From Lewinellaceae bacterium (lineage in GTDB: Bacteria; Bacteroidota; Bacteroidia; Chitinophagales; Saprospiraceae): a stretch of 64,000 bases of DNA. Each line of letters begins with the position of its first letter. The first letter of the stretch is position 1. A model generated the notes under the pieces. The model did not search any database and was not told the DNA's origin. It saw nothing but the letters and a program-made list of their open reading frames with translations. The stretch lies in the NCBI GenBank assembly GCA_020636445.1, contig JACJXV010000016.1, positions 1 to 64,000 of the forward strand. The letters are read 5' to 3'. Shown piece after piece: positions 44,209-53,586 of the stretch. The translations under genes were made by a program, and so were the position numbers.

Positions 44209-46251
44209 CTAAAACTGCGTTAGTGCTTCCTTTGCCGTTTCCACTGGTAGGCGACAGGCCTTGTTCTTACAAACGTAGATCAGCGTCTGTCCTTCCTGTA
44301 ATTTATGCTCCAGCAAAGCGAGTTTTCCTTCAGTAGCGCCCCCCAGGAATAAGGCATGTGGCCGGTATGTCGCCTGAAGCTCACGGCGCCTGGCATCCCA
44401 CTGTGGCCCCACAATGGCTACTTCATGAACAGGAATGGTTTCTTTCAGGTACAACCCCAGCCAGTGTGAAAAATAGGTGGGGTCCTGGCGGAAGCTCGAC
44501 TGTCCCAGGACTTCGGTAAGCATATTATGGGAACGCTCCAGATAATCTTTGCGGTAAAGTAGCGTGCCTAATTCCCAGAAAGCCTGGGCTAAGACTGCGT
44601 TGGCAGAAGGAATGACATTGTCTTCAGTTTCTTTAGGTCGGATTAATAGTTGGGGATCCAAATCAGAAGTGGTAAAGAGCAAGGATGATTTCTCATCAGC
44701 AAAATGGGCCAGGGAATAGTCTGCCAGCAGCTGGGCACGGCGCAACCATTGCGCATCAAAACTAATCTGGTAAAGGGCGATAAAAGCCTGGGTGGTGTGC
44801 GCATAATCATCCAGAAAGCCATTGATACGCCGTTGTCCATTCGGGTAGGTTCGCCATAGCTGCCCTTCGGGACTCATTAAACGAGTAGCCAGGAACTGGC
44901 CCATTTGCAAGGCTTTTTGGCGCAGGGACTCTTTGCCCAGACTGCGGTAAGCTTCGCAGTACCCCTGGATGGCCAGTGCATTCCAGGACGTGATCAATTT
45001 TTCATCGCGCGGGGGAGGGGAGCGTTTGCTACGGGCAGCAAGTAACTTTTGCCGAACATAATCCGGGGGGTCTCCTGAACCAGCTTTGCGCGTAAGCACC
45101 TGACGATCAGAATCCAACGTGACCAGCTGAAAGTAATTTTGGAAGTGCTTCTGCACGCTGTCATCCTGCCCGAGGGCTTGCTTGATTTCGGATGTCGTCC
45201 AGGTATAGTACCGGCCTTCCTCCCCTTCACTATCCGCATCAAGGGATGCATAGAACAGTCCGTCCGGATGTTGGAGGGAAGTTTCCAGGAAGGTCATAAT
45301 CGCTTCCATGATTTGGCGGTAACGTGGTTTATTGGTAGCCCGGTAGGCCTGCGCATACAAACCGAGGAGCTGGGCATTGTCGTAAAGCATTTTCTCAAAA
45401 TGAGGAATGGCCCATTTTTCATCGACGGTATACCGGGCAAAGCCACCGCCCAGTTGATCGTAAATGCCGCCATTGGCCATGGCATCAAGTTGAGTGGTTA
45501 CTGCCTTGAGAGCTACAGAGTCCTTATCCCCAAAACTGTACTGGAGGAGAAACTGAGCCAGGCCCGGCAGCGGGAATTTAGGTGCTCCCTGACGGCCTCC
45601 CCACTGCTCATCAGCGGTGCTGAGTAATTGATCTATAGCAGTTCCGAGTAAGGCCTCGGGTAGTTTAGGTACTTCCTTACCCGGCAGGCTTTTGGTAGTG
45701 GCCAGTTGTAATCCTTGCGCCAGACGAGCGGCATAATTCACTAATTGGTTAGGCTCTTTTTCGTAAGTTTCCTGAAAATAGGTGAGGATCTCTTGCCAGT
45801 TTTTGCGCGGGTAATAAGTTCCTGCCCATATCGGGCGCCCATCAGGTAGTGCAAAAACGTTGAGGGGCCAGCCGCATCCGCCACCGTTGGTGAGCTGGCA
45901 GGCCGTCAGATAAACATCATCGAGGTCGGGACGCTCCTCCCGGTCTACTTTAATACTGACAAAATGGGCATTCATCTGGCGGGCTACTGCGGTGTCGGAA
46001 AAGGTTTCTTTTTCCATGACATGACACCAATGACAGGCCGTATAGCCAATGCTGATCACCAATAGTTTATTTTCCCGTTTAGCTTTGGCCAGGGCTTCTT
46101 CGCCCCAGGGATACCAGTCGACGGGGTTGCGGGCATGTAGTTGTAAATAAGGACTGGGTTCGTTGGCCAGGTGGTTTTCAGGAGTTGTACGTCGGCATCC
46201 TGCCAAAGAAAGAACTATAAAACCCCAGCAAACAGGTATCAGGATGCGCAT
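44209..46251 (-). CDS. YyaL/DUF255 family protein with thioredoxin-like domain, lipoprotein
   Basis: The 680-residue protein has a lipoprotein signal (VLSLAGCRR, Cys at about residue 19) and the DUF255 thioredoxin-like domain (about residues 28-190: NEPSPYLQLHARNPVDWYPW, and GYTACHWCHVMEKETF with the CxxC pair). The rest is an (alpha/alpha)6-barrel like that of N-acyl-glucosamine epimerase-type and thioredoxin-domain YyaL proteins. Members are widespread (SSP411/spermatogenesis-associated protein 20 in animals) and their reaction is not known. Its start is 6 nt after the GGCT-like gene's stop, so they form an operon. Export as a lipoprotein is notable, because many homologues are cytoplasmic. 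Confidence 0.88.
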   Translation of the reverse strand: MRILIPVCWGFIVLSLAGCRRTTPENHLANEPSPYLQLHARNPVDWYPWGEEALAKAKRENKLLVISIGYTACHWCHVMEKETFSDTAVARQMNAHFVSIKVDREERPDLDDVYLTACQLTNGGGCGWPLNVFALPDGRPIWAGTYYPRKNWQEILTYFQETYEKEPNQLVNYAARLAQGLQLATTKSLPGKEVPKLPEALLGTAIDQLLSTADEQWGGRQGAPKFPLPGLAQFLLQYSFGDKDSVALKAVTTQLDAMANGGIYDQLGGGFARYTVDEKWAIPHFEKMLYDNAQLLGLYAQAYRATNKPRYRQIMEAIMTFLETSLQHPDGLFYASLDADSEGEEGRYYTWTTSEIKQALGQDDSVQKHFQNYFQLVTLDSDRQVLTRKAGSGDPPDYVRQKLLAARSKRSPPPRDEKLITSWNALAIQGYCEAYRSLGKESLRQKALQMGQFLATRLMSPEGQLWRTYPNGQRRINGFLDDYAHTTQAFIALYQISFDAQWLRRAQLLADYSLAHFADEKSSLLFTTSDLDPQLLIRPKETEDNVIPSANAVLAQAFWELGTLLYRKDYLERSHNMLTEVLGQSSFRQDPTYFSHWLGLYLKETIPVHEVAIVGPQWDARRRELQATYRPHALFLGGATEGKLALLEHKLQEGQTLIYVCKNKACRLPVETAKEALTQF

Positions 46252-46257
46252 CCTCGC

Positions 46258-46692
46258 TTATTTATTGGCATTAATGAAGGCCCAGTGCGCTCCATTTTTG
46301 TCCAGAAAATCAAGATAATGCCCCGAGGGGATGATAGTCAATCCCCGGGGGGAGCGATTGTACAGATAGGCCCAGCAGCTATACATTTCGTCATCGATCC
46401 AGACGGGAATTTGCTCGCGCCGGTATTCGTTATTTGGGTGGCCATTAGGTTCCATCATTTCATAGGTATCCAGTATTGGCCAGACATCCGTTGGATTATC
46501 CAGTGTCATAACTTGCCCATAAACCCAGGTAGTCGCTTCGGGGGTGTGAACCAGGCCGGGGTATTGCCCAAGGTCGTATAACTGCCCTGTTGTGCGGCCT
46601 TCACCAAGCAGTTGTCCTTGAGATTTTAGAAATGCAGTGATACTCGATTCAATGCTTTGCAGCAGGGTTCCGTAAACGAAAAGGTATTCCAT
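46258..46692 (-). CDS. Gamma-glutamylcyclotransferase-like (AIG2-type) protein
   Basis: The 144-residue protein starts MEYLFVYGTLLQS, the family's substrate-binding VYGTL motif, and continues TTGQLYDLGQYPGLV and VYGQVMTLD, then DTYEMMEPN, where a glutamate of the Exxx type is the probable general base. The fold closes gamma-glutamyl amines to 5-oxoproline, acting in glutathione or gamma-glutamylamine breakdown; the exact substrate is not known. It lies directly upstream of the YyaL-type gene with a 6-nt gap. No signal peptide is present, so it acts in the cytoplasm. Confidence 0.88.
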   Translation of the reverse strand: MEYLFVYGTLLQSIESSITAFLKSQGQLLGEGRTTGQLYDLGQYPGLVHTPEATTWVYGQVMTLDNPTDVWPILDTYEMMEPNGHPNNEYRREQIPVWIDDEMYSCWAYLYNRSPRGLTIIPSGHYLDFLDKNGAHWAFINANK

Positions 46693-46879
46693 ATGCGTGC
46701 CGTTTTCACAATAAATATAAGGTATCCCGCGGTTTCATGCCTGGAATAATTAGGGTGATCAAGTTCAGTATTGCCTTTGATGGATATCATGGCATCGTTG
46801 AGCAACCAGCGACAATTTGGGGGCAGCGTTGGGGGCGCAATATGAATCTCGCCCGGCATTCCTAATAAACTCAAAAAGT

Positions 46880-47977
46880 ATGTTCAGGTATATTTTGCTG
46901 GCTATTATCATTATTCACGGATTGATTCATTTACTGGGCCCGGCCAAAGCTTTTCATTGGGCTGAGGTAACCCAGCTGACGCAACCAATTTCCCGCCTGC
47001 AGGGCTGGGGCTGGTTGCTGGTAACGGTACTATTTGCCGGGGTGGGTATTTTGTATCTGCAGCATAATACTACCTGGTTTTGGTGGGCTATTCCGGCAAT
47101 TGTGGTGTCTCAGGGGCTTATTTTCCAGACCTGGCAGGACGCTCGATTTGGGACAATAGCTAATGTGCTGATCGGCCTGGGTGCTCTGCTGGCCTGGGCC
47201 TCGTGGTCTTTTGAACAGGAATTCAGAGCTGATGTGCGGGCTGCCTTTGCAGAACAGGCAGTATTACCTGCACCAGACTTGCTTACCGAAGCAGATTTAG
47301 CGCCCCTGCCGGAGCCAGTACAACGTTATCTGCGCTACACGGGCTGTGTCAATAAACCTAAAGTGCAAAACTTTAAAGTGGTCTTTTCCGGGGAAATGCG
47401 CAGTAAGTCCATGGATTGGTTCTCCTTTACCAGTGAACAGTACAACTTCATCAGCGGCGACCCTAAGCGGTTGTTTTTTATGAAGGGTAAAATTAAAGGA
47501 TTGCTCACCCCGGGATATCATGCTTACCAAAATGGCCAGGCATCTATGCTGATTAAAGCGCTGGGACTAATTCCGGTAGTCAAGTTGGGAACTGCAGAGC
47601 TGTTTCCTGCCGAGACGGTGACGGTATTCAATGATATGTGTCTGTTAGCTCCAGCCACCTTAATTGATTCGCGCATTCAGTGGAAACCCATTGATTCACT
47701 GTCAGCACAAGCCGTTTTTACCAATGGCAATACATCTATTTCGGCGATCTTGTATTTTAATGAGGCTGGGGCACTGGTTGATTTTGGCTCTGATGACCGG
47801 TATGATGTGAACGCCAGCCAAAAATTCCACTTTACTACCCCCGTAGATCCCAACTATGCGGAGTTCCAGGGATACCGATTACTGAAATCAGGAGAAGCGG
47901 TTTGGCATTATCCGGAGGGGCCATTTACTTATGGGAAATTTCAACTAAAGGTTGTGGCCTATAACGTAAAGGAATAA
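46880..47977 (+). CDS. DUF6544 family membrane protein
   Basis: Start is at ATG 46880, so that the protein begins MFRYILLAIIIIHG; the open frame extends 21 codons upstream. Four membrane helices lie in the first 130 residues, followed by a soluble beta-rich part (about residues 150-365). The pattern LPEPVQRYLRYTGC, GEMRSKSMDWFSFTSEQYN and DPKRLFFMKGKI in this part matches what I recall of DUF6544, a family without known function. It is divergent to the GGCT-like gene with a 187-nt gap and has no operon partner. Family assignment is by memory of these motifs. Confidence 0.72.
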   Translation: MFRYILLAIIIIHGLIHLLGPAKAFHWAEVTQLTQPISRLQGWGWLLVTVLFAGVGILYLQHNTTWFWWAIPAIVVSQGLIFQTWQDARFGTIANVLIGLGALLAWASWSFEQEFRADVRAAFAEQAVLPAPDLLTEADLAPLPEPVQRYLRYTGCVNKPKVQNFKVVFSGEMRSKSMDWFSFTSEQYNFISGDPKRLFFMKGKIKGLLTPGYHAYQNGQASMLIKALGLIPVVKLGTAELFPAETVTVFNDMCLLAPATLIDSRIQWKPIDSLSAQAVFTNGNTSISAILYFNEAGALVDFGSDDRYDVNASQKFHFTTPVDPNYAEFQGYRLLKSGEAVWHYPEGPFTYGKFQLKVVAYNVKE

Positions 47978-48622
47978 GGACTATTTCTTTTCGAGGCATC
48001 AGCCCGCCTACGCCTAGCTTGTTCGCCTATGGCGGGCTACGGTGGGTAACCCTCCTGCACCGAAGGTTCCGGCGGGTAAAAAAATGCTCAACGGTCAACG
48101 TTATTCAGTCCAAGTCAATATCTAACATCCAATTTCCGGTTTCTAATCACGAGTGTACGGAACACCTCCAAATTCATTGTTATTCAATATGTTGTGGGCC
48201 GTATTTGGCCAGGAGTTAACTTCCTAACAATATTTCTCCTTTTTTTCTTGACAAAAAAAGGAGCAAAAAAGTCAAGGCCGGAAGCGCCAGGGCTAAAATG
48301 GACCGACGCTTGAAGGAAGGTTTGAGTCCTTCAGGAAGATATCGGTTTGAGGCACTCCGCTGCCGGAAAAAAACTCGCCCTAGCTCCAATGATTTCACTT
48401 AACCCATTGCGATTACCGACCACAGGGTATTACCACAACCATCCACTTTGGCTCAAACAGTTTTTTTACCCGCCTCTGGAGGGCCGGCGGCCGCTGCGTT
48501 CGCAGAACAAGAAACTTAAGGGCCGGTCCATTTTTTAACGCCCTGCCGCTTAATGTTTACCCGCCTATGGAGGGCCGAAAAAGATGTTCCTTTCCCAACA
48601 CTTCGCGTTATGTATATCTTCA
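47978..48622. other. Intergenic region rich in palindromic repeats, left of the IS
   Basis: It contains a reverse copy of the dispersed element (48016-48036, with the hairpin AGCCCGCC/GGCGGGCT at 48001-48038), heptamer-like CAATTTC runs (around 48125-48140), a T-run followed by TTGACAAAAAAAGGAG (around 48238-48262), and two related GGAGGGC-containing blocks (around 48470-48490 and 48560-48577). No gene is credible; short frames here are GC-skew artefacts. Confidence 0.5.
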
Positions 48623-48626
48623 CTAG

Positions 48627-49927
48627 TGTCCGGTTAAGAAAAAAAGATATAGCTAGAAGCCCAAAGAAATAAGGCGTTCCGAGCGATTTTGCTCAGGAAC
48701 GATTTGAATTGGTTCGGGCAACGTGCCTTTCTCAAAAGAGAGGAAGGATGAATGCAGGCAAATATGTCTTCGCCCAGATCATCGCCTTGGTTAATCCCAA
48801 GGAATTTGCCAAGTGTGTTAAGCGCTATCAAGGTGATTATCGAGCTAGAACCCTCAAATGTTGGCAACAATTTTTAGGTCTTAGCTTCGGTCAACTCACC
48901 CAGCGAGAAAGTTTGCGTGACCTGGTAAGTTGTCTGGAAGCACATCAATCCAAACTTTATCACTTGGGATTTTCTCAAGGCATCAGTCGAACAACATTGG
49001 CTGATGCGAATGAAAAACGAGATTGGCGCATCTATGCAGACTTTGCGCAGGTGTTGATTACTCAAGCACGCTTGGCCAATCCAGCACTAAGTTTAGAAGG
49101 TTTGTCATTCGATAACCAGATTTATGCCCTGGATTCCAGCACTATTGACTTATGCTTAGAAGTCTTTTGGTGGGCAAAATTCAGAAAGCATAAAGCGGCA
49201 ATCAAATTACACACCTTACTGGATATCCGTTGCCAAATTCCTTGTTTTGTGCACATTACCGATGGCCTCTCCCATGATGTCAATGTGCTGGATATCCTCG
49301 ACTTTGAGGCTGATGCCTTTTATGTCATGGATCGAGGCTATGTAGATTGGGCTCGTTTGCACCGAATCAACCAAGCCAGAGCTTTTTTTGTCACACGGGC
49401 CAAAAGTAATTTTGCTGCTCGACGGCTTTATTCCAAAGCGGTTGACAAGCAAAGCGGCCTAGGATGTGACCAAACCATTTGCTTGAAAAATTACCAAGCA
49501 GCTAAAGACTACCCTTCAAAGTTACGCCGAGTAAAATACTATGACCAAGAAAACGATAAAACCCTAGTATTTTTAAGCAACAACTTTGAGGTGACAGCCA
49601 TGGAGATAGCTTTACTGTACAAAAATCGCTGGCAGATCGAGCTTTTTTTTAAATGGATTAAGCAGCATCTGCGCATCAAAGTCTTTTGGGGTGAAAGTGC
49701 CAATGCAGTCAAAACTCAAATTTGGGTCGCGGTTTGCACCTTCATCTTGGTGAAAATTTTGAAGGATAAACTTCAAATTCTACAAAGTATGAATGAAATA
49801 TTACAAATTTTGAGTGTCTCGGTTTTTGATAAAACGCCTGTAAATCAGCTATTTACAAAAACAGAGTTACAAAAACCAAATACACAATTTCCTAACCAAC
49901 TGAATTTGTTCGACTTATAGCCGGACA
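48627..49927 (+). mobile_element. IS4-type insertion sequence, 1301 bp, apparently intact
   Basis: The ends read TGTCCGGTTAAG at the left and, inward from the right, TGTCCGGCTATAAG, forming short inverted repeats. CTAG stands outside both (48623-48626 and 49928-49931), a 4-bp target duplication. One transposase gene fills it. The clean ends and the complete gene suggest a recent insertion into the repeat-rich spacer. Confidence 0.85.
48748..49920 (+). CDS. IS4 family transposase (DUF4372 N-terminal domain)
   Basis: Start is at ATG 48748, just after an AGGAAGG ribosome-binding site; the frame is open 13 codons more upstream. The 390-residue enzyme has the DUF4372-type N-terminal domain (MNAGKYVFAQIIALVNPKEF, and YQGDYRARTLKCWQQFL) and the DDE domain: first Asp in LDSSTIDLCL, second in VMDRGYVDW, and the YREK-type segment YKNRWQIELFFKWIK holding the catalytic Glu. 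It cuts and joins the ends of the surrounding element. All three acidic residues are present, so it should be active. Confidence 0.93.
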   Translation: MNAGKYVFAQIIALVNPKEFAKCVKRYQGDYRARTLKCWQQFLGLSFGQLTQRESLRDLVSCLEAHQSKLYHLGFSQGISRTTLADANEKRDWRIYADFAQVLITQARLANPALSLEGLSFDNQIYALDSSTIDLCLEVFWWAKFRKHKAAIKLHTLLDIRCQIPCFVHITDGLSHDVNVLDILDFEADAFYVMDRGYVDWARLHRINQARAFFVTRAKSNFAARRLYSKAVDKQSGLGCDQTICLKNYQAAKDYPSKLRRVKYYDQENDKTLVFLSNNFEVTAMEIALLYKNRWQIELFFKWIKQHLRIKVFWGESANAVKTQIWVAVCTFILVKILKDKLQILQSMNEILQILSVSVFDKTPVNQLFTKTELQKPNTQFPNQLNLFDL

Positions 49928-50057
49928 CTAGTGGTATATCTTTCCTGTATTGGACTCCTTTAAGGATTAATAATGACTAATTTTTCCATTATCAAGACTT
50001 AAGAGCATCTTTCGTCCAATCCTGGTTTCCAATTTCCCCTATCCCAACCAGTATGAA

Positions 50058-50963
50058 TCAGTGCTCTCCAAAATTCTTTTCTCCGGCCACAACGGCCAGG
50101 GGCAGGCGATTTTGCTGAGGAGGCAAGGGACAGGTAGCGTACTTCGTGAAGGCGCAAGGGGGATTGATGGCTCGATTGAAATCAAGTACGGTGTATCCAT
50201 CGGGGCCTGGAGCTGCCGCATAGAGAAACCGTCCGGAAGCATAGGTGGTTTCTCCATTGGTTTCATCTGCAAAAAGGATGAATAGCTCATCCGCTTCCCA
50301 GACGACGTCCAACTGGTAGGTTTTTCCCTGCAGGTCGAAAATCAGATAACCCGGTGAGGTTTCCAGGGACGTCATCCCCAGCACGTTGGTAATGGGGATT
50401 TTGTGTTCTTCGGTGGCAGCAATTAAGCGGGCTTTTACCCGCCAGGTGGTATCGGGTGGGTAGCGATCAATTCCATGAAAAGCTTTTACTGCCGGATGTT
50501 CCAAATCGCGCAGGCGAACCCCAAAGCGGTCGCCACGCCGAATGATAAACCACCGCAGGGATTGATGAGCCAGGACTACCGGAGTTCCATTTTCCCCACT
50601 GGGGTAGAGGCGTTTTTCGCTTATATCGATCCCTTCGTACTGGATGGAAACCCCGTCAGCGGCGGTAAAGTTGACCGCTTCGTCTGCCAGGTGGAAGGTT
50701 CCCAGAAAAGCAGCTCCCTTGGGGAATACCACATCATTAGTTGGATCACTGCCCACTGTATTGATGCCTGGTTTTAGCCAGAGTAATCCGGCCAGGTTTA
50801 ACCAACCGGTTTCACTCCGCAGGGCATCTTCCCGCTGTTGAATCCATTCCTGCGTAGCTGCGGTATAGGTGTTTTGTCCAGTGACCGTATATGGTAATAG
50901 CCAACTGGCCACCAGGAGCAGGGTAATTCCAGGCAAGGTGCGCATCGCTAGATTTTTCTTCAA
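50058..50963 (-). CDS. DUF1684 family exported protein
   Basis: The 301-residue protein has a signal peptide (about residues 8-29, ending VTGQN) and the DUF1684 domain: WIQQREDALRSETGWLNLAG, LWLKPGINTVGSDPTND, and the conserved C-terminal segments YLIFDLQGKTYQLDV, LFILFADETNGETTYASGRF and LDFNRAINPPCAFTKYATCP with two cysteines. The family is common in Bacteroidota and Actinobacteria; its reaction is unknown. It is a single gene, divergent to the second sulfatase. Confidence 0.9.
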   Translation of the reverse strand: MKKNLAMRTLPGITLLLVASWLLPYTVTGQNTYTAATQEWIQQREDALRSETGWLNLAGLLWLKPGINTVGSDPTNDVVFPKGAAFLGTFHLADEAVNFTAADGVSIQYEGIDISEKRLYPSGENGTPVVLAHQSLRWFIIRRGDRFGVRLRDLEHPAVKAFHGIDRYPPDTTWRVKARLIAATEEHKIPITNVLGMTSLETSPGYLIFDLQGKTYQLDVVWEADELFILFADETNGETTYASGRFLYAAAPGPDGYTVLDFNRAINPPCAFTKYATCPLPPQQNRLPLAVVAGEKNFGEH

Positions 50964-51163
50964 AATAAGTGTTTTTCAGAAAATGAATGACCTTTCCCAT
51001 TTGATCACTGATATTGCTGGAACTGAAGGTGGTGAGGAACAGTCCCTGCCGGCCAAAACTCTTCCCATAATTCAGGAAGGATGTGCCTTTTTAAAGATAC
51101 TTTGTACTTTTCCGGTTATTATTGCATGACCTTTTGCTAACCCAATCTGCCTCTTGTCCAGCT

Positions 51164-52786
51164 ATGATCAACTTTTCTTTTGTCAAAAAACTCCGTTGGT
51201 GGCATTATGCTGTTTTTCCAGCAAGCATTGCCTTTTTTCCCCTGACATCAACGGATTGGGACCTTCCAGAGGAAACCTTGACCACTCGAGTAGTTGCTCA
51301 ACAGCCCCTTTCTCAGGTAACAGATTCCCTTACCGCTGCAGAAAGACCCAATATCATTATCCTTATGGCCGATGACCTGGGTAAAACGGATATATCCTGG
51401 TATGGTAGTCCACATCTCCAAACACCTAATATTGATAGTATTGGTCGTCGTGGGGTAACCTTTACGGAGGGGTATGTCAGTTCTCCAATCTGTGCACCTT
51501 CCCGCGCCTCCTTACTTACCGGGCGTTACCAGCAGCGGTTTGGCTTTGAGTACCAACCACACGACCGTTACCCGCACAACTTGCTGGAATATGCCGTGTA
51601 TCAGTATTTCCTCGATGACGATGAGTGGAATGTAACTCCTCAGTTTCGTTTTCCCAACCAAGATGCCATTCGCCGCCAAGGATTACCACCGGGAGAGCTA
51701 ACGCTGGCAGAAGCTTTGCAACAGCAAGGATATTACACCGGTATTCTGGGTAAATGGCACTTGGGAGAAGGGAAAACGAGTCGGCCTAACGCCCGGGGGT
51801 TTGCGTACCAGTTTGGGTTTTATGAAGCCTTTTCCCTTTACTATCCCGACCTCAGTGATACCAAAATCGTTAACCAGCAGTTGACAGATTTCTCAGATCC
51901 CTACATCTGGAAAAAGGGCCGTCAGGGTAGTTGTGCGATTCGCCGCAATGATGTAGTCATTGCCGACACCGCCTATCTTACGGATCGGATCGCCCAGGAA
52001 GCTTCCCAGTTCATTCGACAACATCGCGATGAGCCCTTTTTCCTCTATGTACCTTTTTCTGCTCCGCATACCCCATTCCAGGCGCCCAAGGCTTACGTTG
52101 ACCGGTTTGCTGCAGAGCCAGACCCTGTAAAGCGAATCTATTACGCCATGATTGCTGCCCTCGATGACGGGGTGGGGGAGATCATGGCTACCCTGCGCGA
52201 AGAAGGTTTGTCTGACAACACTATTGTTTGGTTTCTGAGTGACAACGGCGGAGCTACTTATACGCTGGCTACCGATAATGCACCGCTTAAGGGTGGAAAA
52301 TTTACTCATTTTGAGGGGGGCATCAATGTGCCCTTCATGGTGCAATGGCCCGGGCATCTGCCTGCGGGAGTTACCTACCGTGAACCTGTGATGGCTTTTG
52401 ATATTTTCACGACTACTCTTGCAGTTACGGGCACTCCAGTGCCCAAAACAAATCCTTTGGATGGGGTTAACTTACTTCCCTTTTTGCAGGAGGACACTAC
52501 GGCAGTTCCCCACCCGACCCTTTATTGGCGCTCGGATATGGCCTGGGCAATCCGCCAGGGCTCCTGGAAGCTTATTGGCGATGATCGCAGTGGCGCAAGG
52601 GCCCTATACCAACTGGATACGGACAAAGAAGAACGACATAATCGCTACCAGGGGCACCCGGAGGTGGTGGCCAACCTTTTGGAAACCTACGCCCAGTGGA
52701 ATGCTACCCTGGCGAAACCCCGGTGGCCGCGGGTAATGGATTTTCGCTACGCCACCGATGCCGGTACATTTTGGTTTCCCCTATAA
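51164..52786 (+). CDS. Sulfatase (arylsulfatase family), second
   Basis: Start is at ATG 51164 (MINFSFVKKLRWW); a TTG 14 codons upstream is the only earlier choice. The 540-residue protein has a membrane or signal segment (about 14-30). Sulfatase motifs follow: NIIILMADDLGKTDISWYG, the formylglycine motif CAPSRASLLTG with Cys110, LGKWHLGEG, FVPFSAPHTPFQAP-like metal region and LSDNGGATYT. Two short insertions distinguish it from the first sulfatase. It is followed within 11 nt by a GNAT acetyltransferase gene, and 12 kb separate it from the HTCS group, so it is not clearly part of that set. Confidence 0.92.
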   Translation: MINFSFVKKLRWWHYAVFPASIAFFPLTSTDWDLPEETLTTRVVAQQPLSQVTDSLTAAERPNIIILMADDLGKTDISWYGSPHLQTPNIDSIGRRGVTFTEGYVSSPICAPSRASLLTGRYQQRFGFEYQPHDRYPHNLLEYAVYQYFLDDDEWNVTPQFRFPNQDAIRRQGLPPGELTLAEALQQQGYYTGILGKWHLGEGKTSRPNARGFAYQFGFYEAFSLYYPDLSDTKIVNQQLTDFSDPYIWKKGRQGSCAIRRNDVVIADTAYLTDRIAQEASQFIRQHRDEPFFLYVPFSAPHTPFQAPKAYVDRFAAEPDPVKRIYYAMIAALDDGVGEIMATLREEGLSDNTIVWFLSDNGGATYTLATDNAPLKGGKFTHFEGGINVPFMVQWPGHLPAGVTYREPVMAFDIFTTTLAVTGTPVPKTNPLDGVNLLPFLQEDTTAVPHPTLYWRSDMAWAIRQGSWKLIGDDRSGARALYQLDTDKEERHNRYQGHPEVVANLLETYAQWNATLAKPRWPRVMDFRYATDAGTFWFPL

Positions 52787-52796
52787 ATTCAATTCT

Positions 52797-53348
52797 ATGC
52801 CAAAACAAGATGCCAGGGATTACCTTTTTTGTTCGGCACGTCTGGGATTTCGGGCATGGCGGGAAACGGATTTAGATGCATTGACGGCCCTGAATGCCGA
52901 CCCGGAGGTCATGCGTTTTTTCCCGGGCACGCTTACCCGGGAGGAAAGTGCAGGATTCCTGCACCGGATGATGGCCAGCCAGGAAGAAGATGGTTTTTGT
53001 TACTTCGCTGCCGAATTGCGGACAACAGGAACCTGGGTAGGATTTATTGGGTTACTCAGGCAAACCTATCCGGCACCTTTTACGCCTTGTGTTGATATAG
53101 GCTGGAGATTGTTGCCTGCTGCCTGGGGGCAGGGATTAGCTACCGAGGGGGCCTCCACCTGCCTGACTTATGGATTTAAAGAATTAGGGCTACCGGAAAT
53201 CGTAGCTGTAACGCCACAGCTTAATCAGCCCTCTATTCGGGTAATGGAGAAGAGCGGAATGCGCTATTGGCTCACTTTTGACCACCCAAAAATAGCTGTG
53301 GACTCCCCCCTGCGGACTTGTGTTGTTTACCGCTCAATTCAGGGATAG
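52797..53348 (+). CDS. GNAT family N-acetyltransferase
   Basis: Start is at ATG 52797, 10 nt after the sulfatase stop. The 183-residue protein resembles the RimJ/RimL-like GNAT group: LGFRAWRETDLDALTALNADPEVMRFFPG at the start (given here in part), WVGFIGLL, WRLLPAAWGQGLATEGA with the acetyl-CoA-binding Q/RGxGxA-like loop, and NQPSIRVMEKSGMRYWLTFD near the end. Such enzymes acetylate the N-termini of proteins, antibiotics or small molecules. The target is unknown; the tight spacing suggests co-transcription with the sulfatase. Confidence 0.88.
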   Translation: MPKQDARDYLFCSARLGFRAWRETDLDALTALNADPEVMRFFPGTLTREESAGFLHRMMASQEEDGFCYFAAELRTTGTWVGFIGLLRQTYPAPFTPCVDIGWRLLPAAWGQGLATEGASTCLTYGFKELGLPEIVAVTPQLNQPSIRVMEKSGMRYWLTFDHPKIAVDSPLRTCVVYRSIQG

Positions 53349-53400
53349 AGATCTGTCAAAGTTGGAATAGTTGTATTCTGTTTCGCCGAAAAGGAACTAC

Positions 53401-53539
53401 TGCCAATTTCTAATTTCCAATTTTTACCCGCCGAAATTTTAGTGCAGGCGGGTCCTTCGCAAGGCGAAGCCCGCCATAGGCGGACAAGCTTAGCGTAGGC
53501 TGGTCTTCCTTCGCCCGCCGAAACTTTAGTGCAGGCGGG
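53401..53539. repeat. Cluster of dispersed palindromic elements and heptamers
   Basis: CCCGCCGAAA...AGGCGGG hairpins occur at 53427-53452 and 53514-53539, both with TTTAGTG in the loop region. Between them is a third form, CCCGCCATAGGCGGACAAGC (53470-53489). A heptamer run CAATTTC-TAATTTC-CAATTTT precedes them (about 53404-53424). The whole spacer 53349-53586 has no gene. Confidence 0.75.
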
Positions 53540-53586
53540 ACTCTTCACCAAATCACCATCGCAATCCAGCAGCTTTAAACTTGGCA

